Positions 1-9,523 of a DNA stretch of 64,000 nt are shown piece by piece. The stretch spans positions 1 through 64,000 of the forward strand of contig NZ_JBGYBX010000014.1 in assembly GCF_041817755.1 (NCBI RefSeq), given 5' to 3'. The notes beneath the pieces were generated by a model that was given only the letters and a program-made list of their open reading frames with translations, was not told the DNA's origin and did no database searches. This stretch comes from Glaesserella sp041817755. GTDB lineage: Bacteria; Pseudomonadota; Gammaproteobacteria; Enterobacterales; Pasteurellaceae. A program made the translations under genes and the position numbers. How positions within the stretch are numbered: the stretch's first letter is position 1; the number at the start of each line of letters is the position of its first letter.

Positions 1-40
1 AGGAAATATCCAATTAACGACAAATTAGAGAACAATAACA

Positions 41-2056
41 ATGAAACAAAACCACCCATTTTTAAATCGTTACTTCGTGGACGAACACGGTTGCCGTGTT
101 TACGCCCAACCGTCCGTTTACGGCAAAGTGGCCAAATTACTCGGTTTGCAAAAAAGTCGCAAAATCCTACCGCTTGTTAAAGTGGTCAGGCAAGGCGAGA
201 AAGTCTTTATTCCGCTTTTTGTGGCGGATAAAACCCGAACCGTTCACGCAAACTGGACATTAACCCTTGAAAGCGGTGAGATTTTAACGGGAAAATGCAA
301 ACGTAATAGCATTGATCTGCCTCGTGATTTACCCCTTGGTTATCATCAATTAAGTCTAAACGGCACAACCGCAGAATGTCGCATTATCATTACCCCTGAG
401 CGGGCATACCAACCGAAAGAACTGGCAGAGCATAAAAAATTATGGGGGGCGATTTTACAGCTTTATACCCTACGTTCAGAGCAAAACTGGGGGATTGGCG
501 ATTTCGGCGATTTAGCGGAATTTTTAACGAAATTAGCGGAAAAAGGCGGTGATTTTGTCGGTTTAAATCCAATTCATTCGTTATTTCCTGCCAATCCTGA
601 AGGCGCAAGCCCTTACAGCCCGTCTTCTCGTTTATGGCAAAACATTGCTTATATCAATGTTGGGGCGATTGACGCTTTCCAACAAAGCCGTGAAGCACAA
701 GCGTGGTTTAACTCGGCGGATATTCAACGCCAATTAAACGAAGCTCGCCAAAAAGATTATGTCGATTATTCGCAGGTGATACAGTTAAAACTGCAAGGTT
801 TGCATTTGGCATTCGATCAATTTAAACAACAAGATCAAACTGAGTTCGAGCAATTTATCGCCGAAAACGGCGAAGCCTTAAAAGTTCAAGGTACTTTTGA
901 CGCTTTACACCAATGGCTGTCTTCTCAATTTAGTGAGCAATGGGGCTGGAACTGCTGGGATGAAAAATATCAAGATTATCACACCGCTGCGGTACAACAA
1001 TTCCAACAAGAACAGAGTGATTTAGTCCGTTTCTATATGTGGTTGCAATTTGTGGCACAAAAACAGCTCAAAGCCTGTAACGAATTGGCAAAACAGCTAG
1101 GTATGCCGATCGGTTTCTACCGTGACTTAGCCGTTGGTGTGGCGGATAACGGAGCGGAAACTTGGGCGGATAAAGATCTGTTTGTGTTAGGGGCATCTGT
1201 GGGCGCACCACCGGATATTATGGCACCGCAAGGGCAAAACTGGGGATTATCGCCAATGCACCCTGAAGTGTTGCAAGAACGTGGCTATCAGCCGTTTGTC
1301 GATTTATTGCGTGCCAATATGAAAGATTGTGGTGCATTGCGTATCGACCACATTCTCGGCTTTGCCCGTTTATGGTGGGTGTCGAAAGGCGACTCGGCGA
1401 AAAACGGCGCTTATGTGAAATATCCGTTGGAAGATTTACTTTCAATCTTAGCTCTTGAAAGCCAACGTCACCAATGTTTAATTATTGCCGAGGCGTTAGG
1501 AACAGTGCCGAAAGGCATGTTAGAAACCCTTGAGAACAAAGGCATTTTAGCCTATAACATTTTCTATTTTGAGTACGATCATCAAGGTAGCAAACCGTTG
1601 GCGAACTACCCGTATCAAGCAATGACCACCCTCAGTACCCACGATTTACCAACGGTAAAAGGGTATTGGCAAAGCTATGATTTTGATTTAGGGCAACAAT
1701 TCGGGGTGTACCCGAATCCGCAAGTATTGGATATGCTAAAACGTACTCGCCTACGCAATAAAGCAGAAATCCGTAAAGCGGTAGAAAATAGCGGACAAGT
1801 GTTAGATGCCGACAGCGATAATGTCAGCCAACGTTTCAATCATCAATTACAAAGTTATGTGGCGGATACGAACAGTGTACTATTCGGCTCCCAACCGGAA
1901 GATTGGTTGAATATGTTAGAACCGGTGAATATTCCCGGTACCAGTACCGAATATCCGAACTGGCGTCGCAAGCTGAGTACGACAATAGACAATATCTTCG
2001 CCGATCCGGCCATTCAAGCGTTATTAGGCGCTATTCAAGCGAAGCGGAAACCGTAA
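41..2056 (+). CDS. malQ: 4-alpha-glucanotransferase (amylomaltase)
   Basis: Cytoplasmic GH77 disproportionating enzyme that transfers maltosyl/dextrinyl groups between maltodextrins, producing longer chains for maltodextrin phosphorylase. The 671-residue length is usual for the bacterial MalQ form with an N-terminal extension. Visible family landmarks are the nucleophile motif LRIDHILG (Asp about residue 436), the acid/base motif IIAEALG (Glu about 484) and STHDLPT further on. It is followed by a strong rho-independent terminator, then by malT on the same strand, with malP converging from the other side. The three genes therefore form a maltodextrin cluster, although malQ and malP are not one operon here as they are in enteric bacteria. 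Identity is secure. Confidence 0.97.
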   Translation: MKQNHPFLNRYFVDEHGCRVYAQPSVYGKVAKLLGLQKSRKILPLVKVVRQGEKVFIPLFVADKTRTVHANWTLTLESGEILTGKCKRNSIDLPRDLPLGYHQLSLNGTTAECRIIITPERAYQPKELAEHKKLWGAILQLYTLRSEQNWGIGDFGDLAEFLTKLAEKGGDFVGLNPIHSLFPANPEGASPYSPSSRLWQNIAYINVGAIDAFQQSREAQAWFNSADIQRQLNEARQKDYVDYSQVIQLKLQGLHLAFDQFKQQDQTEFEQFIAENGEALKVQGTFDALHQWLSSQFSEQWGWNCWDEKYQDYHTAAVQQFQQEQSDLVRFYMWLQFVAQKQLKACNELAKQLGMPIGFYRDLAVGVADNGAETWADKDLFVLGASVGAPPDIMAPQGQNWGLSPMHPEVLQERGYQPFVDLLRANMKDCGALRIDHILGFARLWWVSKGDSAKNGAYVKYPLEDLLSILALESQRHQCLIIAEALGTVPKGMLETLENKGILAYNIFYFEYDHQGSKPLANYPYQAMTTLSTHDLPTVKGYWQSYDFDLGQQFGVYPNPQVLDMLKRTRLRNKAEIRKAVENSGQVLDADSDNVSQRFNHQLQSYVADTNSVLFGSQPEDWLNMLEPVNIPGTSTEYPNWRRKLSTTIDNIFADPAIQALLGAIQAKRKP

Positions 2057-2074
2057 CTACTATTCTTTTATTCT

Positions 2075-2107
2075 TCCCTCCCTTGGTGACAAGGGAGGGA
2101 TTTTTTT
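2075..2107 (+). terminator. Rho-independent terminator after malQ
   Basis: An 11-bp perfect stem (TCCCTCCCTTG / CAAGGGAGGGA) with a GTGA tetraloop is followed at once by a run of T. It lies 19 bases after the malQ stop codon and separates malQ from malT. Confidence 0.9.
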
Positions 2108-2204
2108 ATGATATTCCTCAAGTATTCCTCCGTACGGCATTTTATTTATCCCCTTTTCCCGCCCAAATTTGTTAAAATCGCTCACCTATGGATACGGAGG
2201 CAAA

Positions 2205-4922
2205 ATGCAAGTTGTTACAAAACTGATTCCAACCAAACTGATTTCGAGTAAGTCGGCGCAAACATCCAAATTGACGAACCAAAGTGTTGAACGAAGCGAA
2301 TTGCTGGAGCGTTTATCACTGGCAAAGTCTTATCCGCTGACATTAATTACCGCACCGGCAGGTTACGGCAAAACAACATTGGTTTCGCAATGGAAAGAGC
2401 GTTTGCTTGCCGGACACGAACAAGTCGCTTGGTTTGCACTGGATGAAGGCGATAACAATGCGGAACAGTTCGCCCGTTATTTTTCCTCGGCGTTGGCAAA
2501 GGCTACCGGTATTTCATTGAAAGAACTCAGCTATAAAAATAATTTGATTGATTATTTGGGGCAATTATTGGTATTGCTGGATGACATCGATCGTCATTTT
2601 TATTTGATCATCGATGATTACCATCTGATTGAAAACAATGAAATTCATGATGCCTTGCGTTTTTGGCTGAAACATCAACCTCATTGTATGAGTTTGGTGC
2701 TGCTTTCCCGTTTAACGCCGCCGCTCAGTATTACCAATTTACGTATTCATGAAAGATTATTGGAAATCGACGTCCATCAACTTGCCTTTACACCGGATGA
2801 AACACGTCGGTTTTTTGAACAAAAACTCAATAAAACGTTAAGCGATGAAGTTGTGTTTGCACTGTGTGATCGGGTTGAAGGTTGGGCGACGGCATTACAG
2901 TTGATGATATTTGCGATTAAACAGAATGAAGAGTTGTTACTCTTTCCGGAAAAATTATTGGCGAAGCTGAATCAACAACATATTGCCGATTATTTAAACG
3001 AAGAGGTGTTTCATTATGTTGATCCGTCGGTGAAACAGTTTATGCAACGTTGTGCCATTCTACGTTCGATGAATGAAAAATTGGTGGTGGCGATTTCCCA
3101 AGATGAAAATGGGGTGAAGAAGCTGGACGAACTGGAAAAAATGGGATTGTTCGTTACCCGGATCGTGCATGACGATGGGGAAACCTGGTGGAAATTCCAC
3201 CCGATTTTGGCATCCTATTTGGCGCAAAGCTGTCGGTTGGAGTTACCGAATGAATGGCAACAATTACACCAAACCGCATCGATGATGTGGTTAAAACTGG
3301 GCTACGGTTCGGAAGCGTTATATCACGCTCGGATGTTGGATAATCCGCAAACGCTCTCGTATATTTTGCAGGAACACGGCTGGGATTTATTTCATCAAGG
3401 ACAATTAAAATTATTGGAAGAAAGTTTAAGCGGTTTGCCGGCAGAGCAGATTTGGCAAGATGAAAATTTAGTGCTACTCAAAGCGTGGTTGGCGCAGAGC
3501 CAGCACCGTCATCAAGAAGTCAGCGGCATTTTGCAAAAATTTCAGCCGAAGTCACCGCTTGCAGAGAGTTTGCAAGGACACTTTGATGCATTAAGAGCAC
3601 AAGCGGCAATCAATGCCGGCGATGAAGAGCGGGCGTATTTACTGGCAACGCAAGCCTTGGCGAATTTATCTTCCGAATTCGGTTATGCTCAAATTGTCGC
3701 CACATCCGTGATCGGTGAAGCGCAACATTGTCGTGGTTATTTGAAAGAGGGTTTGTCGTTGATGCAACAAGTCGAAAAAATGGCGACAACCCAACACACT
3801 TACCACTATTGGCTTTGGTCAAAATTACAGCAGGCAGAAATTTTATCCGCCCAAGGTTTTTGGCAATCCGCCTATGATTTATTGAAAGAAACCACGCAGC
3901 AAACCAAAGCGTTTCACCAAATTCCGATGAATGAATTTTTATTACGCCTGAGAGGGCAAATTCTGTGGGAATGGCATCATTTGGACCAAGCGGAAGCGAT
4001 GGCAAATGCCGGTATTGATGTGTTGGAAAAACGGGAAGAGCAAATTTATTGCGTGGCATTATTGGCAAAAATTTCATTGACGAAAGGGGATTTGGCGAAT
4101 GCGTCGCGTTTGATTGAGCAATGTCAGGAGCTGTTGTCACGCAGTTCGCCCCATCAGGATTGGATCACTGCATTGGATGAAGTGCTGTTAATATATTGGC
4201 AGATGAGCGGAGACAGTACGCATTTAGAAGGCTGGTTGGCTCAAGCGCACTTCCCGCATCAAGAACATAATCACTTTACGCAACGGCAGTGGCGTAATAT
4301 CGCCCGTTGTTACATCTTGCAGGAAGACTATGAGCAAGCCTTGCGGATTCTGAACAGTTTATTGAAAACGACGGCGACCTTTAATTTAGTCAGTGACAGT
4401 CAGAGAGCATTGATTTTGCGCAATCGGCTTTATTCTTTACAGGGAAAGAAAGATCTTGCCCAGCGTGATTTGATTCAAGCATTGAATTTAAGCCAGCAGA
4501 CGAATTTTATTAGTGCATTTGTCATCGAAGGGGATTTGATGGCGCAGCAAATCCGACAATTATTGCAGTTAAACGTGTTGGAAGATTTGTCCACCCACAA
4601 GGCGCAATTTATTTTACGCAGTATTAATCAGCATAATCGACATAAAACGGCGCATTTTGATGAGCAATTTGTCAAAAACCTGTTGGAAAACCCGCATGTG
4701 CCGGAGTTATTGAAAATCAGCCCGTTGACACAACGTGAATGGCAAGTGTTAGGGTTGATTTATTCCGGTTACAGTAATGAACAAATTTCACAAGAACTGG
4801 TGGTGGCGATGACCACGATTAAAACGCATATCCGCAATCTGTATCAGAAAATCGGTGTGGCGAATCGGAGCGAAGCTATCGAATATACGCGTGAACTGCT
4901 GAGAATGATGGGATACAATTAA
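2205..4922 (+). CDS. malT: MalT, ATP- and maltotriose-dependent transcriptional activator of the maltose regulon
   Basis: STAND-type activator expected to bind ATP and maltotriose and to switch on maltodextrin genes. I place the start at the ATG at 2205 (MQVVTKLIPTK), behind a TACGGAGG ribosome-binding site; the longer open frame from 2169 has no such signal. The 905-residue product matches E. coli MalT in length. It has a P-loop APAGYGKTT (about residues 50-58), a DDYH-type Walker B near 129, a long TPR-like sensor region, and a C-terminal LuxR helix-turn-helix beginning LTQREWQVLGLI. malQ lies upstream and malP converges downstream, so the regulator sits among its likely targets. Confidence is high. 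Confidence 0.96.
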   Translation: MQVVTKLIPTKLISSKSAQTSKLTNQSVERSELLERLSLAKSYPLTLITAPAGYGKTTLVSQWKERLLAGHEQVAWFALDEGDNNAEQFARYFSSALAKATGISLKELSYKNNLIDYLGQLLVLLDDIDRHFYLIIDDYHLIENNEIHDALRFWLKHQPHCMSLVLLSRLTPPLSITNLRIHERLLEIDVHQLAFTPDETRRFFEQKLNKTLSDEVVFALCDRVEGWATALQLMIFAIKQNEELLLFPEKLLAKLNQQHIADYLNEEVFHYVDPSVKQFMQRCAILRSMNEKLVVAISQDENGVKKLDELEKMGLFVTRIVHDDGETWWKFHPILASYLAQSCRLELPNEWQQLHQTASMMWLKLGYGSEALYHARMLDNPQTLSYILQEHGWDLFHQGQLKLLEESLSGLPAEQIWQDENLVLLKAWLAQSQHRHQEVSGILQKFQPKSPLAESLQGHFDALRAQAAINAGDEERAYLLATQALANLSSEFGYAQIVATSVIGEAQHCRGYLKEGLSLMQQVEKMATTQHTYHYWLWSKLQQAEILSAQGFWQSAYDLLKETTQQTKAFHQIPMNEFLLRLRGQILWEWHHLDQAEAMANAGIDVLEKREEQIYCVALLAKISLTKGDLANASRLIEQCQELLSRSSPHQDWITALDEVLLIYWQMSGDSTHLEGWLAQAHFPHQEHNHFTQRQWRNIARCYILQEDYEQALRILNSLLKTTATFNLVSDSQRALILRNRLYSLQGKKDLAQRDLIQALNLSQQTNFISAFVIEGDLMAQQIRQLLQLNVLEDLSTHKAQFILRSINQHNRHKTAHFDEQFVKNLLENPHVPELLKISPLTQREWQVLGLIYSGYSNEQISQELVVAMTTIKTHIRNLYQKIGVANRSEAIEYTRELLRMMGYN

Positions 4923-4927
4923 TGAAG

Positions 4928-4962
4928 AAATCGGGGAGCGGATAACCGCTCCCCGATTTTAG
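4928..4962 (+). terminator. Bidirectional terminator between malT and malP
   Basis: A 14-bp perfect stem (AAATCGGGGAGCGG and its complement, loop ATAA) starts 5 bases after the malT stop. Its A/T ends allow termination in both directions between the convergent genes. Confidence 0.85.
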
Positions 4963-5025
4963 ATAGCTGACAAACCTTGATATTTTTGAAATAGCGGGGT
5001 TGCCAAAACGCCAAATAATAAAGTG

Positions 5026-5098
5026 ATTGTAGGGGCAAATTACATTTGCCCTTATATTCCTTAGATTGTTTGGGGCAAATATGATTTGCCCCTACAAT
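5026..5098. repeat. Double-hairpin palindromic repeat (REP/MITE-like)
   Basis: The outer ends ATTGTAGGGGCAAAT (5026-5040) and ATTTGCCCCTACAAT (5084-5098) are exact inverted copies. Each half is itself a hairpin, GGGCAAAT-TAC-ATTTGCCC and GGGGCAAAT-ATG-ATTTGCCCC. There is no coding potential. It sits just after the malT terminator and 11 bases from the malP stop. The form is that of a dispersed intergenic repeat; no second copy was seen in this window. Confidence 0.7.
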
Positions 5099-5108
5099 GA
5101 AAACAACA

Positions 5109-7508
5109 TTATTTTTTCCAAATACGTGTTTGATAATCACGAATAGAGCGGTCTGAACTGAACACACCTAAACGGGCGGTATTCAGAATTGCCGATGTTG
5201 TCCAAGCGGTCTGATCTTGGTAACGTTTTGCAATTTCTTTCTGTGCTTGACGGTAGGCGGCAAAATCGGCTAACGCACAGAAATAATCATGGTGAATCAT
5301 ATCGTACACCAATGGTTCGAAGCGATCTTTATCCCCGTCGGAGAAGGTTCCGTCGGCTAAGGCATCTATGGCTTGTTTTAAGATCGGATCCTGCTCGTAA
5401 TAGCTTTTCGGCGTATAGCCTTTCGCTCGTAATTCCCGAACCGATTCAACCGTGTGTCCGAAAATCACCACGTTTTCTTTACCGGCATATTCGGCAATTT
5501 CAACGTTTGCCCCGTCTAGCGTACCTAATGTGATGGCACCGTTTAATGCTAATTTCATGTTCCCCGTACCGGACGCTTCTTTACCGGCAAGTGAAATTTG
5601 CTCGGAGACATCCGCCGCCGGAATGATTTTTTCGGCAAGGCTCACGCGGTAGTCCGGTAAAAAGACAACCTGCAATTTGCCTTGCATGTCAGGATCATGA
5701 TTCACCACACGGGCAACCGCATTGATGGCTTGAATAATTTGTTTCGCCATGAAATACCCCGGTGCGGCTTTACCTGCAAAAATAAAGACGCGCGGCACCG
5801 CATCTTGTTGCGGATTGGCTTTTAACTCTTGATAGGTGGCAATGATATTCAGCAAATTTAAATGTTGACGTTTATATTCGTGGAAACGTTTGATCTGTAC
5901 ATCAAATATGGCATTGCAGTTCACGTTTAAGCCGAGGCTTTGCTCGATTTCTTTCGCTAAGAGCTGTTTGTTATGTTGTTTGATTGTACGATAATCGGCT
6001 TGAAATTGCGGATCTTCGGCAAATTTTTCAATTTGTGACAGTAAATCCAGATCTTTCGTCCAGTCACCTTTTACGTATTGATCCAATAGCATTGCCAATG
6101 ACGGATTCGCCTGACGGATCCAACGACGAGGCGTGATACCGTTGGTGACGTTATGGAAACGCCCTTTAAATAAACGCGCATAGGCCGGGAAGAGATCGCT
6201 GATAACCAAGTCGGAATGAATTTGTGCTACGCCGTTAACGGCAAATGAACCGACCACACAAAGATTAGCCATTCGGACTCGGAAATTCATCAAGACGGCG
6301 GTTTCGTGCCATACGTCGGCAAATTCTTCTTCACTGAATTCCGCCTGTACTTGGTGGTAAAGTTCGTTATTGATGCGTTCGATGATCATCAAGTGGCGCG
6401 GCAGCAGTTTGGCAACCAAATGCTGATCCCATTGTTCCAACGCTTCAGGTAACAAGGTATGATTTGTATAGGCAAAGGTTTTGGAACATACCGCCCATGC
6501 GTCTTCCCAGGTAAAATCATGCAAGTCGATTAATACCCGCATTAATTCAGGAATGGCGATTGCCGGATGGGTATCATTCAGTTGAATCACTTCAAATTCG
6601 GCAAGTTGCGCCAAACTTCTGCCTTGTGCCAAATGGTTGCGCAGAATATCGGCAACGGAACAGGCACAATGGAAATATTGCTGCATTAAGCGGAGCATTT
6701 TACCTTCTTGGTGATTATCGTTCGGGTATAAGACTTTAGTCAGCTTCGACGCATCGATCACCTTTGATTCGGCACTTAAAAATTCGCCGTCATTAAATTG
6801 CGCAAGATTGAAGGCGGTTTCACTGTAACCTTGCCATAAGCGTAACGGCTGCTGTACGCCTTTATAGCCGACAACCGGCAAATCAAAGGCTTCACCGGTT
6901 ACCGTCCATGCCGGTTTCCATTCATATTTGTCATCATGCAGATGACACACTTCACCGCCGAATCCGACGGTTTGTCGGAAATCCGGACGATGGTGCTGTT
7001 GTAAGTAAAAATCACGGTTCCATGCGTCGCCGGTTTCAAGTTGTTCACCCATGTCGCCGACATGTTGTTTAAACAAACCGTATTGATAATGCAAGCCGTA
7101 GCCGACAGCCGGTTGTTTCAAACTTGCCATCGAATCCAAATAGCATGCCGCCAAACGGCCTAAACCTCCATTGCCGAGAGACGGGTCGCGTTCTTCTTCT
7201 AAAATATCGACTAAATTTTTACCGTACTGTGCCAAAATCAAATCGACGGAATGATAGACGCCGAGGCTCATTAAATTATTGCCCAGCAGGCGACCGATGA
7301 GAAATTCCATCGAGAGATAATTGACTTTACGGGTTTCTGCAAGCGGTGCGTTCGTCGGAAAATTTTGCAATACCGCTTGTTGGCTGACCGTGGCGATGAA
7401 TTGATACCATTGGGTATCGGACAGATCTTCCGGTTTCAGGAAGCGTTCTGCACAGTAATGTTGCAGCGATTGTTCGAACATCGCTTGAAATTGTTGGGTT
7501 GTAGACAT
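5109..7508 (-). CDS. malP: Maltodextrin/glycogen phosphorylase
   Basis: PLP-dependent GT35 enzyme that phosphorolyses alpha-1,4-glucans to glucose 1-phosphate. The 799-residue length is close to E. coli MalP (797) and GlgP (815). The PLP-lysine motif EASGTGNMKLALNG lies near residue 635, followed by TLGTLDGANVEI. The phosphorylase signature region around YMAKQ/AKKI-type sequence is intact. It faces malT convergently, and malQ is on the other side of malT. Its place beside malT and malQ favours the maltodextrin enzyme, but separating MalP from GlgP by sequence inspection alone is not certain. Confidence 0.93.
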   Translation of the reverse strand: MSTTQQFQAMFEQSLQHYCAERFLKPEDLSDTQWYQFIATVSQQAVLQNFPTNAPLAETRKVNYLSMEFLIGRLLGNNLMSLGVYHSVDLILAQYGKNLVDILEEERDPSLGNGGLGRLAACYLDSMASLKQPAVGYGLHYQYGLFKQHVGDMGEQLETGDAWNRDFYLQQHHRPDFRQTVGFGGEVCHLHDDKYEWKPAWTVTGEAFDLPVVGYKGVQQPLRLWQGYSETAFNLAQFNDGEFLSAESKVIDASKLTKVLYPNDNHQEGKMLRLMQQYFHCACSVADILRNHLAQGRSLAQLAEFEVIQLNDTHPAIAIPELMRVLIDLHDFTWEDAWAVCSKTFAYTNHTLLPEALEQWDQHLVAKLLPRHLMIIERINNELYHQVQAEFSEEEFADVWHETAVLMNFRVRMANLCVVGSFAVNGVAQIHSDLVISDLFPAYARLFKGRFHNVTNGITPRRWIRQANPSLAMLLDQYVKGDWTKDLDLLSQIEKFAEDPQFQADYRTIKQHNKQLLAKEIEQSLGLNVNCNAIFDVQIKRFHEYKRQHLNLLNIIATYQELKANPQQDAVPRVFIFAGKAAPGYFMAKQIIQAINAVARVVNHDPDMQGKLQVVFLPDYRVSLAEKIIPAADVSEQISLAGKEASGTGNMKLALNGAITLGTLDGANVEIAEYAGKENVVIFGHTVESVRELRAKGYTPKSYYEQDPILKQAIDALADGTFSDGDKDRFEPLVYDMIHHDYFCALADFAAYRQAQKEIAKRYQDQTAWTTSAILNTARLGVFSSDRSIRDYQTRIWKK

Positions 7509-7731
7509 TTGGGTTCTCCGTTTAAAAAAGAGTGATAATGGCGTTATTATTCCTAAAACGAAAAGTAGGAAATCATCCTTAAAATAATCAATTCAGGTAT
7601 GAAAGGAAGGGAGAGGAAAAATGAGGCGGGGGAGGATAGTATCTTGTGCGATTCGGTAAAGGTACGAAGAACGGTTGAATTTAAAACGATATTCCCCTCC
7701 TCCGTACACGGAGGAGGGAGACGGTTTGTGA

Positions 7732-9279
7732 TTATTTTTTCGCTTTTAATCCGGCAACTTTTTGTGAACGGTAGATGGCATTAATGGCATGGATTAATGC
7801 ACGGGCGGAGGATTCGACGATATCGGTGGCAAGACCGACACCGTGGAATTTACGTCCTTCAAATTCGACGACAATATCCACCTGCCCCAATGCTTCGGCA
7901 CCTTCACCTTTCGCGGTTAAGTTATAGTGCGACATTTTTAATTCCATGCCGACAATATCCATAATCGCATTATAAGTGGCATCTACCGGTCCGTTACCGC
8001 CTTGAGACACGGCACTTAAACGTTCACCGTCCAGTTCGACTTGGACGAATGCCGAAGCAGGCAAACCGCTGATAAGTTGGGTGGTGATCACGTCCAATTT
8101 CAAGCGTTCTTCATCTTCTTGTTGCATGTCGATAAACGCAAGAGCTTCCAAATCGTAGTCAAACACTTGACCTTTTTTATCGGCAAGGCGTAAGAAGGCT
8201 TCGTAAAGTTTATCCAAGTCGTAATCGCTTTCTTTATACCCCATGTCGTCCATATGATTTTTCACCGCGGCACGACCGGAACGGGCAGTCAGGTTTAATT
8301 TCTCTTTTTTCAAGCCGATGGTTTCCGGTGACATAATTTCGTAGGTGTTTTTATGTTTGACCATGCCGTCTTGGTGAATGCCCGACGAGTGAGCGAAGGC
8401 ATTTGAGCCGACAATCGCTTTATTCGGTTGGATCGGCATATTGCAAAGCTGGCTGACCATTTGACTGACTCGGTGGATTTCTTGCGTATTGATGCGGGTA
8501 TCCAAACCGTTGAACATGTCTTGGCGGGTTTTAATTGCCATGACCACTTCTTCCAAGGCGGTGTTACCGGCACGTTCACCAATACCGTTGACGGTACACT
8601 CGATTTGGCGGGCGCCGTTTAATACGGCGGTTAACGAGTTGGCGGTCGCCATGCCCAAGTCATTATGGCAGTGTACGGAAATGACGGCTTTATCGATATT
8701 CGGTACGCGATTCATCACATTGGCGATAATCTCGCCGTATTGGGTCGGCAAACAGTAACCGACGGTATCCGGAATGTTAATTGTCGTTGCGCCCGCATTG
8801 ATTGCCGCTTCAACGATACGGCAGATATTATCAACACCGGTACGTCCGGCATCTTCACACGAAAACTCTACATCATCCGTATAACGACGGGCGCGTTTTA
8901 CCGCATTGATCGCCATCTCAACGACATCGTCAAAAGTACGGCGCAATTTGGCTTCAACGTGCAACGCGGATGTGGCAATGAACGTATGAATACGGAAAGC
9001 TTCCGCCACTTTTAAGGCTTCCGCCGCCACGTCAATGTCTTTATCCACCGCTCGGGAAAGCGCACAAACACGACTGTTTTTAATATGGCGGGCAATGGTT
9101 TGAACGGATTCAAAATCACCCGATGAAGATACCGGAAACCCGACTTCCATCACATCGACACCCAAACGCTCTAACGCTAAGGCGATTTGTAATTTTTCTT
9201 TGACGGTTAAGCTTGCTTTTAATGCTTGTTCGCCGTCGCGTAACGTCGTATCAAAAATAATAATATTATTGTTGTTCAT
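7732..9279 (-). CDS. leuA: 2-isopropylmalate synthase
   Basis: First committed step of leucine synthesis: condenses acetyl-CoA with 2-ketoisovalerate. The 515-residue protein starts with the HMGL/DRE-TIM catalytic barrel (DTTLRDGEQ near residue 10, metal-binding HCHNDLG near 203). It ends with the LeuA dimer/regulatory domain that binds leucine for feedback inhibition. The gene is expressed from a leader about 200 bases long holding a Leu-rich peptide and an attenuator, so leucine supply controls both transcription and activity. No leuBCD follows in the window; the next gene on this strand is malP. Confidence 0.97.
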   Translation of the reverse strand: MNNNNIIIFDTTLRDGEQALKASLTVKEKLQIALALERLGVDVMEVGFPVSSSGDFESVQTIARHIKNSRVCALSRAVDKDIDVAAEALKVAEAFRIHTFIATSALHVEAKLRRTFDDVVEMAINAVKRARRYTDDVEFSCEDAGRTGVDNICRIVEAAINAGATTINIPDTVGYCLPTQYGEIIANVMNRVPNIDKAVISVHCHNDLGMATANSLTAVLNGARQIECTVNGIGERAGNTALEEVVMAIKTRQDMFNGLDTRINTQEIHRVSQMVSQLCNMPIQPNKAIVGSNAFAHSSGIHQDGMVKHKNTYEIMSPETIGLKKEKLNLTARSGRAAVKNHMDDMGYKESDYDLDKLYEAFLRLADKKGQVFDYDLEALAFIDMQQEDEERLKLDVITTQLISGLPASAFVQVELDGERLSAVSQGGNGPVDATYNAIMDIVGMELKMSHYNLTAKGEGAEALGQVDIVVEFEGRKFHGVGLATDIVESSARALIHAINAIYRSQKVAGLKAKK

Positions 9280-9326
9280 AAAAATCCCCTCAATGTCGGT
9301 GTTGATATATTATCGTGTTTTTGAAT

Positions 9327-9356
9327 CAAAAAAAAACCCGCAGTTGATGTGCGGGT
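9327..9356 (-). terminator. leu attenuator terminator
   Basis: Read on the minus strand, the stem ACCCGCA ... TGCGGGT (9356-9350 and 9342-9336) is followed by a run of nine T. It lies between the leader peptide (stop at 9392) and the leuA start (9279), which is the position expected of a transcription attenuator. Confidence 0.88.
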
Positions 9357-9391
9357 AAGTGTGGATAGTGAACTTTTTCTCTCACCGAGCC

Positions 9392-9451
9392 TTATCCTCG
9401 CACGGAATGCGTGAGAAGCAGGAGGAGGTTAAGAGAAAAGAGTTTTACCAT
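9392..9451 (-). CDS. leuL: Leucine operon leader peptide
   Basis: A 19-residue open frame, MVKLFSLNLLLLLTHSVRG, lies between the leuA promoter and the attenuator terminator. Seven of 19 residues are Leu and five are consecutive (CTC CTC CTG CTT CTC). A second hairpin, CTCACGCATTCCGTGCGAG (9416-9398), overlaps the end of the peptide and can serve as the pause structure. By established leu/his/trp attenuation logic, ribosome stalling at the Leu codons when charged leucyl-tRNA is scarce would stop the terminator from forming and permit leuA transcription. No clear Shine-Dalgarno sequence was seen. Confidence 0.9.
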   Translation of the reverse strand: MVKLFSLNLLLLLTHSVRG

Positions 9452-9495
9452 TGTTGTGTGTTTATGTTTGCATAGTTATTCAAAAATTAGGCGAT

Positions 9496-9523
9496 ATATT
9501 AACTTCAAACGGAGCGATGTCAA
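9496..9523 (-). promoter_or_regulatory. leuA promoter
   Basis: On the minus strand a perfect -35 TTGACA (9523-9518) and a -10 TAATAT (9501-9496) are separated by 16 bases. Transcription would start near 9489, about 38 bases before the leader peptide. Confidence 0.8.

Noticed and set aside
3610..4140. 176-codon open frame on the minus strand inside malT
   Set aside because: It is antisense to a well-conserved MalT region, with no ribosome-binding site and no recognisable product.
7695..7718. G/C-rich hairpin between malP and leuA as leuA terminator
   Set aside because: The stem is strong, but no T run follows on the minus strand; kept only as a weak regulatory idea.
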